From: Leptolyngbya sp. PCC 7375
Lineage (GTDB): Bacteria > Cyanobacteriota > Cyanobacteriia > Phormidesmidales > Phormidesmidaceae
Reading direction: 5' to 3'
Assembly (NCBI RefSeq): GCF_000316115.1
Contig: NZ_JH993797.1
Location: 4,326,486 to 4,390,485 of the forward strand
DNA length: 64,000 nt
Of this stretch, positions 24,736-35,600 are shown in pieces (the first letter of the stretch is position 1; every line of letters begins with the position of its first letter). Below the pieces are notes generated by a model. The model was not told the DNA's origin and made no database searches. It saw nothing but the letters and a program-made list of their open reading frames with translations. Both the position numbers and the translations under genes were made by a program.

Positions 24736-27700
24736 ATGGCAATTCCCCGTTTTGATGGGTTAGAGACTGGATTTTATCGTCTGGTTAATGTGGCGGCTGA
24801 CACTGGGGTGGTGACTACTCCTGCGGGTGTTGATGTGCTGTTTACGGATTTAGCACTCAATTTGGCCAATGGTGATGCGCAGGCTGACAATCTGGATTTA
24901 TTAACTACCTGGTCGCGAACTGCTGGGATATATCTGTTTCTGCCGACCCAGGTGATAGATGTCGAGACCTTTGATTTTGTGACGTTGCGATCGCAACTGC
25001 TAGAACTGCGCCAATCTCCTGCCTATCGCCAAGTGCGATTTTTGTGGGTCAACAATCCCAGCGAGTCTCTTGCTCAATGGCAGCTACAAAGTCTCTCCAT
25101 AGATGATGAGCGTGTTAGTCGTCAGTCAACCTTTGACTTAGGGGGTTATGCCCTGACGTTACCCAGGGGCACCACAATTGTCCCAAGCGCAGCCGGGTTT
25201 ACAGGCACCACAACCCTGGCCTATTTGACCACCGATTATGGTGTCCATCAGTTAAGGGGCGTCGGAGAACACATCCAACTGCCACTAGTCGGCCCGCACA
25301 TTGGTGCTTGGCAGTTTGACTTGACCTTAGCCCGATCTGCCAACTCTACCTATGCCGAACTGGCCGCCTTGGATATTGGTTTTCGGATCTTTTTTGCGGA
25401 CCCGTTACTTTCTAGCGATCCAGCTTTGTTTGGCTCAGCAGCATTTTACCAATCATTACGCTATCCTCTCTTTGATGAAACCGCAGCGGCGCAGGATCGC
25501 TACCCAGCCGATTTTAAATTGCAAGGCTCATGGGATCCGTTGGATTGCGATCGCAGTTCCTTCACGTTTGTACCACTATCAGGCAACACTCTGCCCAGTC
25601 TCCCTTCGGGCTATCGTAGTAACCTTGGCTATACCGTCTATCTGACGCCTCAGACTAGCAGCCAGCTCGTGTTTGCAGCTAAGCCAGCCTCCAGTCTGGG
25701 GCCAGCAGAGGGGCTATATTTGACACCCCAGGGTGAGTTTGGGCTGACCATCCCTCGCCATGACGACAACCCGGCCCGGCAACTGCCTGACTACGGCAAC
25801 AATCTGATGTGTGGTCTCTCAGGGGTGGAGTATATCAAGCTGCTAGAAGCGGGCACCTATACCCTTGGCTTTGTCCCTGGTCACCCTGCCTTTGCACCCC
25901 GCTACACCCCCAGTCAAGGATTAACTCAGCGCCTACGAGATTTGGTCAATATCCTAACCCGGCGGCCCGTCAATGACTTGAACCAGCGAGAGACGCTAAG
26001 TAGTCTGTTTGACCCCAACCGAGCTGAGGAGATCTTACTCATTCGCGATACTCTGTTAGGGGAGTTTTTCCCGCTGGGTTATCAGCTACCGCTGGAGGCA
26101 ACGGAGGCGTTGCAACAACTCTCTAGTTCTGACCTGTCTACCTTAGGAGATTTTGAACAGTGGTTTCAAAATGCTTTACGGGCAAGCCGTGCGAAGGATG
26201 ACGAGACCGGACCGACTGTCGCTGCTTTAACCACAGAGGCTAGTGCAACTACGGCTTGGGCCTATGTGCGGCGCACTGACGGTTTTCCCACCTATTATGC
26301 TCAACCGGATCAGTCCATTCTCTATCAGCCGTCTCGTCAGACGTCTCTCATGAACTTTTTGGAGGTGCCAGCCACGGATTTAGAGAACGTATCTGCTACA
26401 AATCTTGCCGTAGCCCATGATGTCACTGTAGAGACCATACCCGATACGTTTCCGATCTTTCCCTATGGGAGTTTGGCTACCGCGATTACAGATTGTCGTG
26501 AATTAGAACTCCAGGTGGTAAATCCACTACGACGGGCTAAGATCCAGCAGCATTATGAACAACAAAGGGTGTCAGAGACCCCGGTCGCTAACGTCAGAAC
26601 GGCTGCTGTGAGTTCCTTGGGGGGTAGTGCATTCAGAAGGACTGCGGCTGTGACCAGCACGAGTTCAAGCCTTATCAGTACTACCGATACCACGACTGAA
26701 ACTATTAGTGGTACGACACCTCAAGGGTTATTGGCTCGTTTTACCGCCGATTACAGCCTGATGCAGGAGCTGGTGTTAGCTCGGTCTACCAAGAATGAGC
26801 AGACTCAGTTTTTGAAATTTACCAACATTGAGAGAAGTTCGGCCCTTTGGAGTGCGTTTCAGGCCAATCAGTTATTGCTGATTATTGATAATGCGGAGGC
26901 CCTAAAGTCTTCCTTTAATGACCCGGATGATCCAAACCAAACCATTACCCAGCTGACGATTGATGGTTGGACCTTTTACCTGGATACGGTGGATGATGCC
27001 GGAAACATACTCTGGCGTCCGGAAAGTATTTTGATCTTTAAGTACTACAACAAATCGCTGCTAGAGCTGATTGAGCAGCCGAGTCTCTGGTCTCAGGCGG
27101 CCACATTTGTAGGCGATGAGGCCAAGGTTGCTGAGGTGCGGCAGCGGGTGCGGGCGAGTTTGGAGAGTGCGATCGCAAATGATACCGAAGACACCCCTTT
27201 GAAAACCCGTAAACGCTACGCTCCCTTGGCCAACATTGCCCGCAACCCCAACTGGTCCGGCATCATCGGCCTCAACATTCCCGTGCCCCCCGCCGAGGGA
27301 TTACCCCCAGAACTCGTAGCCTTAGCAGGCGGCATCAAAGAAGAAAACTTCTTTGCCCAGTATGTTGGCATTGACAGTACCCCCATTCGTCCCGAGGGCG
27401 GTTCTTTAGTCGTAGAGCCCTCCTCTCTATTTGGTTTGATTGACTATGAAGACGATCAGCCACCTGAGCCCCACTCCTCCGGCTATAACTTTCAGGTGTT
27501 GAACCTGCGGGTATTATTTCAAAATTCTCGGGTGACAGACTTTGCCAGTCAAATCGCCGTTACCCTCGACAAACTGTTTGAGGAACGAACTCAGCTCCAA
27601 GAAGACTTTGGTGCTAGCAGTATTACCAATGTCTCTGGACGTAATTTGGTCAATCTCCAGGGTAGTGCTGAGAATCACAATGGTCGCACGACCTACGCCT

Positions 27701-28605
27701 TTAGCTTTAGCGGCAATAACCGCTTTTTAATGCCCAATAGTGCGATTTTTAACTATATCGATATTGTCAAAGCCCAATTTTCCTCCGATCCAATTCCTGC
27801 TGGCGATAATCCTACTATTACGGGGCGATTCTCCTTCTGGACAAAATTTAACTTTCGTAAGCTGGAAAAATTCGATATTTTCTCCTTTGGTCCTGATGGC
27901 GACTTTCCTACCCAAACTGATGCACAGCAATTTCTTAGTGCGGCAAATTTGGTGGTCACCCTATCGTTTCCCAGAGATGATGCTAATCAGCGGTCCTTTG
28001 CGTTTGTTCCTGATGACCTCAGCTTTAACCTCAAGAGCAGTGACTTCCGCGACAACAGCCTCTATGCCAAATTTCCCATCACTTTGACCGGGTTTATCCA
28101 AGGTCAAGACAAACCCAAAGGCTTTTTACCGATAAAAACTGCCCTGGGCAATGCTTCGTTATCGGCAGACGTTACCTGGTATGGTCTGTCCTTTGATTTA
28201 GACTTAGGAAATCTCGGTGCCCTGGCTAGTGTATCCAAGTTTGTGTCTGGCTTAGTGGTGCTCTGGTTGCCCAACCCAAATCCTGAGTCGGATACGCGCC
28301 CAGAGCCCCAAGTCTATGTGGGTATGAAACTACCAGGACTGTCTGGGGATGTCCTGGGTTTCCCATTGCAAAGTGTGATCAAACTCTCATTTAAGACGGC
28401 TGAACTCTTATTTGATCCAGCCGATGGGCCTGAGAACTCTACCTACTTGTTAAAGCTTAAAGCGATTGTCTTAAAGCTATTGGTGTTGTCGTTGCCCCCC
28501 AATGGACAAACCGAACTGCTGATCTTTGGCAATAGTCAGGGGCGCGATCATCCCATTGGTTGGTATGCCGCCTATGCAAAGGAGCCAGCTCAAAAGCCCC
28601 CTTAA
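24736..28605 (+). CDS. giant operon protein 2: unrecognised beta-rich protein
   Basis: 1289 residues, no signal peptide or membrane segment. It begins MAIPRFDGLETGFYRLVN. The N-terminal 500 residues are beta-rich. A Ser/Thr-rich flexible stretch lies at about 619-665 (TSTSSSLIS and neighbours). The C-terminal third contains alternating hydrophobic strands (FSFWTKFNFRKLEKFDIFSF, SLSADVTWYGLSFDLDLG). No catalytic motif is visible. HIP1 sites inside show long residence in this genome type. It is tightly linked to protein 1 and probably shares its complex or compartment (inferred). I do not recognise the family. Confidence 0.85.
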   Translation: MAIPRFDGLETGFYRLVNVAADTGVVTTPAGVDVLFTDLALNLANGDAQADNLDLLTTWSRTAGIYLFLPTQVIDVETFDFVTLRSQLLELRQSPAYRQVRFLWVNNPSESLAQWQLQSLSIDDERVSRQSTFDLGGYALTLPRGTTIVPSAAGFTGTTTLAYLTTDYGVHQLRGVGEHIQLPLVGPHIGAWQFDLTLARSANSTYAELAALDIGFRIFFADPLLSSDPALFGSAAFYQSLRYPLFDETAAAQDRYPADFKLQGSWDPLDCDRSSFTFVPLSGNTLPSLPSGYRSNLGYTVYLTPQTSSQLVFAAKPASSLGPAEGLYLTPQGEFGLTIPRHDDNPARQLPDYGNNLMCGLSGVEYIKLLEAGTYTLGFVPGHPAFAPRYTPSQGLTQRLRDLVNILTRRPVNDLNQRETLSSLFDPNRAEEILLIRDTLLGEFFPLGYQLPLEATEALQQLSSSDLSTLGDFEQWFQNALRASRAKDDETGPTVAALTTEASATTAWAYVRRTDGFPTYYAQPDQSILYQPSRQTSLMNFLEVPATDLENVSATNLAVAHDVTVETIPDTFPIFPYGSLATAITDCRELELQVVNPLRRAKIQQHYEQQRVSETPVANVRTAAVSSLGGSAFRRTAAVTSTSSSLISTTDTTTETISGTTPQGLLARFTADYSLMQELVLARSTKNEQTQFLKFTNIERSSALWSAFQANQLLLIIDNAEALKSSFNDPDDPNQTITQLTIDGWTFYLDTVDDAGNILWRPESILIFKYYNKSLLELIEQPSLWSQAATFVGDEAKVAEVRQRVRASLESAIANDTEDTPLKTRKRYAPLANIARNPNWSGIIGLNIPVPPAEGLPPELVALAGGIKEENFFAQYVGIDSTPIRPEGGSLVVEPSSLFGLIDYEDDQPPEPHSSGYNFQVLNLRVLFQNSRVTDFASQIAVTLDKLFEERTQLQEDFGASSITNVSGRNLVNLQGSAENHNGRTTYAFSFSGNNRFLMPNSAIFNYIDIVKAQFSSDPIPAGDNPTITGRFSFWTKFNFRKLEKFDIFSFGPDGDFPTQTDAQQFLSAANLVVTLSFPRDDANQRSFAFVPDDLSFNLKSSDFRDNSLYAKFPITLTGFIQGQDKPKGFLPIKTALGNASLSADVTWYGLSFDLDLGNLGALASVSKFVSGLVVLWLPNPNPESDTRPEPQVYVGMKLPGLSGDVLGFPLQSVIKLSFKTAELLFDPADGPENSTYLLKLKAIVLKLLVLSLPPNGQTELLIFGNSQGRDHPIGWYAAYAKEPAQKPP

Positions 28606-28644
28606 TAAAAGATATGGATACGATTTGCAGGTCTGGTGGGTCAG

Positions 28645-28670
28645 CCTTGGTGGGCAATGCCTACCCTAAA
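28645..28670 (-). repeat. dispersed hairpin repeat, copy 2
   Basis: GGTGGGCAATGCCTACCCTA, related in reverse orientation to the copy at 6725-6750. The arms GGTGGGC / GCCTACC pair with one mismatch. It sits in the 88-base gap between giant-operon genes 2 and 3, where a hairpin could alter downstream expression. Confidence 0.55.
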
Positions 28671-28693
28671 CAACGTTTTTGTTTCTATGAAAA

Positions 28694-28978
28694 ATGGCTG
28701 AAGAAAATATCCTCAATGCCAATACTATTGCCGCGTTGATCACGGCTGTTAATGACCATTATCAAACTGATTTTCCTGATCTATTTCCCACAAACAGTCC
28801 TCTATCCCCGATTTGGAATACAAATATCAGTGTCAAGACAGGTAATGGCGAAGGTACCGACTTTTCTGCTGAAGGGGAACTGGTTACGTTCCCCTTCAGT
28901 TTTGCCGATCAAGTAGAAGATCCAACCTTTGCCATTAAGGCCAAGATCGCAATTGTTACCCAAAGCAGTGCGACTTAA
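28694..28978 (+). CDS. giant operon protein 3: small protein of unknown function
   Basis: 94 residues, start MAEENILNANTIAALITAVND. An N-terminal helix and a short beta-rich tail (ISVKTGNG, GELVTFPFSF, FAIKAKIAIV) are predicted by eye. There is no signal peptide. It resembles no family I know. The two-strand pattern FPFSF recalls the beta segments of proteins 2 and 5. A perfect hairpin follows its stop directly. Confidence 0.7.
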   Translation: MAEENILNANTIAALITAVNDHYQTDFPDLFPTNSPLSPIWNTNISVKTGNGEGTDFSAEGELVTFPFSFADQVEDPTFAIKAKIAIVTQSSAT

Positions 28979-28993
28979 GATCTCACGAGATCT
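28978..28993 (+). promoter_or_regulatory. hairpin after giant operon gene 3
   Basis: Perfect 7-bp arms AGATCTC / GAGATCT with a two-base centre, overlapping the last base of the stop codon. It may be a partial terminator or an RNA-processing/stability element inside the operon. Confidence 0.5.
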
Positions 28994-29078
28994 GTTTATA
29001 CTCTCGTCTAACTCGTGCATTTAAGTACCCTGTTTTAAGCTTGTTCTCTCACAATTATCCCTTAAGGAGTCTTAACTT

Positions 29079-29594
29079 ATGTCTGGTATCACCCCTGCAG
29101 CCTCAGGCCCCAATGCGGCAGAGTCTAAAGTGTTTTTTGGCGTTGTTTTAGAGTTAGACGGCCAAGAAATTGCCCTTCAGCCCCAAAATGCCATTACTGA
29201 AATTAAAGAAAAAGGGATTGAAGTAGGCCTTCCGGCAGGAGAGCGAGTTGTTTTAGGAACTGTGGGTGAGCGCCTGAAGGGAATTTTAGAGGCCCTGGGT
29301 GTGGATGATATCTCCTTCTTAAAAGCTGATGGCACCTTAGATGAAACCCAACTGCCGGATATCCCAGCGATTCAAACAGCCGTCAACCTATTGACCCAAG
29401 CAAACCTGGCGATTGAAGATTTTCATCTAAGGATTCCACCTACGGGCACCAGCGCAACCGCTCCTTCTAAAGAGGAAACGGCTTATACCGTTGGTTTGTC
29501 TGCCACATGGACAGGAGATGCCGGCACTCTCATTGAGAGTTTGGATCTAAAACTCAAAGGTCTCTATTTCAAGGTGAGTAATGAGGAAGGCTAG
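29079..29594 (+). CDS. giant operon protein 4: free homologue of the N-terminus of protein 5
   Basis: 171 residues, with AAGGAG ten bases before the ATG. The sequence VFFGVVLELDGQEIAL ... LPAGERVVLG ... LAIEDFHLRI ... YTVGLSATW ... LDLKLKGLYFKV parallels residues 10-150 of the 3084-residue protein (VSFGFVAEL, LPGQRLFLVALL, LAITELTLEA, YAFSLGLADVW, VDRVLIALKQS), with the same order and spacing. It therefore looks like a single-module paralogue of the large protein. There is no signal peptide. Function unknown. Confidence 0.8.
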   Translation: MSGITPAASGPNAAESKVFFGVVLELDGQEIALQPQNAITEIKEKGIEVGLPAGERVVLGTVGERLKGILEALGVDDISFLKADGTLDETQLPDIPAIQTAVNLLTQANLAIEDFHLRIPPTGTSATAPSKEETAYTVGLSATWTGDAGTLIESLDLKLKGLYFKVSNEEG

Positions 29595-29678
29595 CCCATA
29601 GTGCTGGCTAGAGTACCGATTTCAGTTATCGATCTCCACGGTTCATGTCACATCAGTTGAGGCATTGAGAATAGGTTC

Positions 29679-32600
29679 ATGAGTTCATCCTTAACTAAAC
29701 AGACAACGGTTAGCTTTGGCTTTGTGGCAGAACTGACGGCAGGAGGCGAAACTGTCAACCTTCAGCTTGAACAAACTCAAGAAGGAGGAACGTCTGTCTT
29801 TCGTGGCGGCATGCTACCGGGACAGCGATTATTTCTAGTGGCGCTGCTGCAGAAAATAATTCCTGAGCTACCAGCGCTCGATTCCATGAGCGGGTTAGCC
29901 ATTACTGAGCTAACGTTGGAAGCTCGCCCTACTCTGAACACCTATGCCTTTAGCTTGGGGCTAGCCGATGTCTGGGCTGTGGCAATCCCCACGAACGATC
30001 CTGATGCTCCTCTGAACTTCAGCGTTGATCGAGTACTTATAGCTCTCAAACAATCACCCCAAGAGAAATCCTTCTTTCTACAAGGAGATTTTAGCCTCTT
30101 TGGTGGCCAGTTTTCTGTCTTGGTGAGCCGCATTGTAACGACTGCTACTAGCTCAGGAGAATGGATCTTTCTAGCACGGGCTGAGCGTATTCAATTAGCA
30201 TCGCTGGTTAATCAATTATTAGGAGAAGGAAACTTAACATCAGATTTTGAACTTGAGAATTTAAGTATCGATTTACTTGAGTTAGAACTTGCTCAAAAGA
30301 AAGTTGGCTCCAATACTCAATCTCGGTACCGCTTTCTAGGGGCAATGGATTGGGCTTTTACTATCGCAAATGAGCCTTTTGTTGTCAGGGCCAGTGCCGA
30401 GATTAAAAACTATAGAGAAGAGCCTCCCTCTAGTTCTGGCCGAATTGTCAAAACAATCACGGATAAACCCACTGGTAAGGTGGCAGGATTGATTGAGCTG
30501 TTTGATAAGACATTAACAGCGTCTATTTTTTATGAATTTGCACTAACTGACAAGCGAGTTGGATTTAAGATTACATTTAAATCATTTACACTTACAGGAC
30601 ACTATAGCAATGCTAATGCTATAGAAAAAATCGACTTTAATTTTTCTGAGGCAATCAATATTGGTGACATTATTAGCTACGTTGTCAATCTCTTTGACCC
30701 AAGTTTAGAAGATTTTGAGCTAGATGCTCCTTGGGATGTCTTAGGGAAAGAGGATATTGATCTAAGTAAACTGAGAGTTAGCATTAATCTCACCAATAAG
30801 CAGTTTACCTTTAGCTATGCTGAAAATCTGAATCTGGGTCTTTTCAAAATTTCAAATCTGGGTCTCTCCTATGGTGAGACTTCCCGAGGATCTAAACAAT
30901 ACCGTTCTCGCATTAGTCTAGATCTGACAATTCCTGGTCAGCCACGCCAACAGGTTGGTTGGGATCCAGTCAATGAAAATCCACCTAATATTCCGGGTAA
31001 AGGCATTCAGGTCTTTGACTTACAGTTTTTAGCCGTTGGCCAGCGGGTGACGTTTCACCCCGAGATTGTGGCGCAAGCCCGCAACATCACTCAAGTCATG
31101 ACGGTGCTGCGACAAACCATGGGGGTGTTGCCTCCGGCCAAACGTCGCGGTAATCCGTTACTAGCCTTGCAGGCCCAGTTACCCTCACCTGCCCCGGTCA
31201 GCATTGACCCAACGGCAACGATCACGATTCCTGAGGGCAGTAGTCCGATTCAATTTGACCTCAACAGTGGCATTTTGTTGGGGGCGCAATTCTCTATCAT
31301 GGACACCATAGATATGAGTGTGATCTTTAACGATCCACTGATCTATGGACTGCGCATTAGTCTCTATGGTGCTAAGGCAAAGCTATTTGCGGGACTACAG
31401 TTTGAGATTCTCTATCGGCGTGTTAGCGATACGGTGGGTGTATACCATCTAGAGCTGGCTTTGCCAGATGCCATGCGCCAGTTTGATGTGGGCGCGGTGT
31501 CAGTCACGTTGCCCATTGTGGTGGTAGATATCTACACCAATGGAGACTTTGCCCTTGACTTTGGTTTCCCCTGGAAAGGAGACTTTTCTCGATCCTTTGC
31601 TATTCAGGGATTTGCCGGTCCTTTCCCTGTACTAGGAGCCGGTGGTTTCTACTTTGCTAAGCTGAGTGCGGAGACAGCGACCAGTACCCCTGCCATTGTC
31701 AATGGTACCTTTAGCCCGGTGTATGAGTTTGGTCTGGGTCTGAAGATTGGTCTGGGCCGCACCTTCAACAAAGGGATTCTCAAGGCTGAAATTAGCATCA
31801 CGGTTCAAGGTGTCATTCAAGGTGTAGTTGCCCGGTTTAATCCCAGTGAGGCGAATGTTGCCAGTGATGATTACTTTAAGATTCAGGGCGGTGTCTCTCT
31901 GGTGGGTCGTCTCTATGGTGTTGTTGACTTTGGAGTGATTAGTGTTGACGTAGAAGTGGTCCTACGAGCAACTGTCTTATTTGTGGTAGAAGCCTATCAG
32001 CCAACCCAGTTAGCTCTAGAGGCTGAGGTTTCAGTGCGGGCTTCTATCAAGATTGCGTTTGTGCGTATCCGGTTCTCGTTTAGGGTGACTGTGCGTCAGT
32101 CCTTTACCCTGGGCTCTGCTAAACCCACTCCCTGGAAACTGGGTTCGCCACCCACCAGCTCAACCAATGCCATTGGCACTACCAGCCGTCGAGCCGCTCG
32201 CTTTGCTCCAGCGGCCTTCAGCATGCCAGTTGCGTTTGAAACGACGGCCTTTGAGGCCTTTGAGGCGATAGAACCAACGACTGTTGAACCACCAGACTTA
32301 ACAACGTTAGATGTGTCAGCGTTGTCTGTTGAGTCCGCACCAGAATCAACAGTGCCAGAATTCCTGGTCTCAGAGCCAGTCTTATCGGCTGCAGTCGAGG
32401 CTGAATTATCGTTTACTACATTAGATGCGGATACCTCAGGCGCTTCTACCGCTGAGACCTGGCTGCCGGTGAAGCTATCGTTGCCTGATGGTTTGCCTGC
32501 TGATCAAACGGATAGCGATCGCATCCGCATCGACCTATACTTCCAACCCGGTTTCACCCAGGTTGGAGGGACCGTGAAAGGGGTGGCCCTATTATTTATT

Positions 32601-35600
32601 GAAAACTCAGTACGCCATGATGACCCAGAGCAGATAGGTAATGCCGCTGCAACTGTTAACACCGACTTTGACGAGTTAGTGAAGGCGCTGCTGAGATGGA
32701 CGCTTCACAGCTATCGCCGCATCAGTTCCACGGATCAGACACTTACCTTGGTGGACTGGCAAGCTCTCTATGATCGCTTCACAACAGAATTTGAAACAGC
32801 CAATAATCTTCCTGCGTTCTTAAGTCAGCTCTATCAATTCTTAGAAGAGAATGTTGTCTTTGATGTTTCTGATCGTGCTCTTAACGATCCGCAACAGAAT
32901 CAAGAGCTAAGCGGCACCTTCTTCCCCATGGTGCCATTCATTAATATGGCCTTAGATCAGCAAACGCCCATTGATTTTCAGGCAGATAACTTTAAGCGCA
33001 GCCTGGATGATTTGCAAAAGATCAAGGACTACTTTAAGCAACTGCAGGTACGTCCCGGTAGCGCTATTGAAAATTCGGCAATTGGCGGTAGCGCATCGGA
33101 CCCTGTCACTGCGGGAACCAATTCTCTTTCTCTAACAGACTATCTGTTTGCAGATTATTTCTTGCTCTTGATTCGTTCTGGTTTACAGAGTGCCATTGAC
33201 TATTTAGAAGACCTAGAAGACCAAGCCGAGTTTGCCGCACCTTCCATAGAAGCAGTCTTATCGACTTTGAATAGCAATGGCGCATTTAACCATCTATCGG
33301 GTACCGCGTCTCGCTATTTTCTCCATGGGTTACGATTACCCACGCCCACAGCCGCACCCATGACAGCCTGGGCGACAACACCTTTATATCAGGCAACAGG
33401 GCAACAGTTTAATGTGTCGATTACGACTCAGACTGTTGGTGTGGGAGATGCTGCCAGAGACGTGACTACGGTCAACTTGGAGCAAATTGTACTGAGTAAA
33501 CCCGCCCCCTTAAACTGGATACGGTTTATTGACTATGACCGTGCCAATCTGAATAATCCACCTACGCGCAATGCGGCATCACTGGTCTATGGATTAACGA
33601 CTGAGCAGAAAAATGACTTACTGGCACTGCAGACAGCAACGCCTAATCTAGATCATCAGTCAACAACACCGCCTCTGCTGCCTTTCTATCGACCTGTAGA
33701 ACGTCAATATACCCTACGTCAGCGGAGCCCAATGGCAGTAGGCGAATTGCGAGAATTACCGTCAGATCTGCGTGCCTATCTAGCCGATCCGCTGACCTAT
33801 GAACGAGGTTTATTACCTGACTCGGCTCCTCTATCAACTATCCCCTTCAGTCTGACCGATGCGACAGACAAAACGGCCACTCCCCTACCGCGTAATAGGG
33901 TCAAGTGGTCAACCAAAGTGAAGGTAACCGTACGTCGACTGGCAGGAGATAACATTTACCAGCTAGAAGGCTCTGATGAAGTTGGGAAAGATTTGCTGGA
34001 AGCAATGCGGGCCACAGGGGCATCCCCCAACCTTGATTTGTTTTATCTAGAGGCTGACACGGCACAACTCGTGCAACCGACTCGTGATGTGTTGTTATTA
34101 AAAGCTAATCTTTCCACTCGCAGTCAAGCGGCGGGAACAATTGCAACAGCTAGAAGCTTCAGTACAGCTGCAACGAGAACCACCTATCAAGCCACCTTAC
34201 CGGCGGACAGTGACAGTGATGGCGCTGACTTTTTACAAATTCTGTGGGAATGCAGCACGGTTAATTCAGGGGGCTATTACCTGATTTATGGACCTTTGGG
34301 TGCGGCTGGGTTACCAGAAAATTTGTTTACGGATGGGGTAACAGCGGATTTGGTGTTGGTGATCCGTGTGACGGGTTTCACACAAGAGGCTGCTCGTTTC
34401 CACAACTGTGTGGACATTGCCACCGCTCAATCAGTAGATTTGTTGGCCATCCGTGGTGATGAGCGCGATCCCATACAGGTATTGCAAATGCCTGCAGGTC
34501 ATTTAGGGATACAGCTGACGCGTCCAAATGTTTCAGTGCAGCCTAACAATGATACTGCCAATGATGAATTGGAAAATCTCTATCAGCTCCTGGGTTATCG
34601 ACTATTAGAACAACCGGGACAATTTGTAGCAACGCCAGAGGCCTTACCCATTGGGCCTAGCGATGATCCTGAAGATGCCAACCATCCATGGCAATATGAG
34701 CGAGTATTGCCAGTGTATACCCTGTCTACTGACCAGGGTGGAATGGCCAATCCACCCCTGCCATCTCCTGTAATGAATCCCTATCGAGGTGTATCAGCCC
34801 AGGCAGTTGTAGAACCACAGTTAGAGTGGCGCGATCTCTATGGCAACATTTTCAAACAATTTAACTTTTCTAAGTTGCCCGTCCGTTATTTTGATCCACT
34901 GTTGGGGCTAAATCAGTGGCCATCGCTGGTGGAACGTTATCGGTTTAAGGTGATTTCTCCGCAACAGGTCCATCTGGAGTTATCGCTAAAGCTAGACTCT
35001 AGCCCTTATATTTCCACCCCCGGTAATGTGTTTGAAGAGATCAGACGTAAGACGATTGCAGCGCGTGAGACCTACCAACAGATTTACTATCAGATTCATC
35101 AAGCTGATGTGACGGCAACAGCTGAAACATCTGTGCTACTACAGGGTGCCAATGTCGTTCAAAAATCTGTGGATAAAGCAGTGCTACTCGGCTTTGTGGA
35201 GATGGCTTATCGTTATCTCGTCACTTTAGAAGGCCTGGCGCTGCAGTCCCACACTGTCAGTGCCAATGAGACCTTGGCAACTGTAGCTAACACGTTTCGA
35301 CTGTCAGTAGATGATTTAGCTGAAGAAAATCAGCAGCTGAGCGGTCTGTGGTCAGCGGGCACTCAATTGGAGATTCCCATCGAACGCGATATTGTTCTTA
35401 ACGATAGTCTGCGGACAATTGCGCAAGAGGCTCTGAAAGCTGAGGCACTGCTGCGAGATTTTGATAGTGTAAGCGCGATCGCAACCGCCTCCCTGCCCAA
35501 CATTACTGAAGCGGCCACTGGTGCCAAAGTGGTTCAAATTGCCCAACGTCATCGTGATACACCGGGTCTAGTCCGAGATGGCCTGTCGATCAATAGCCAG

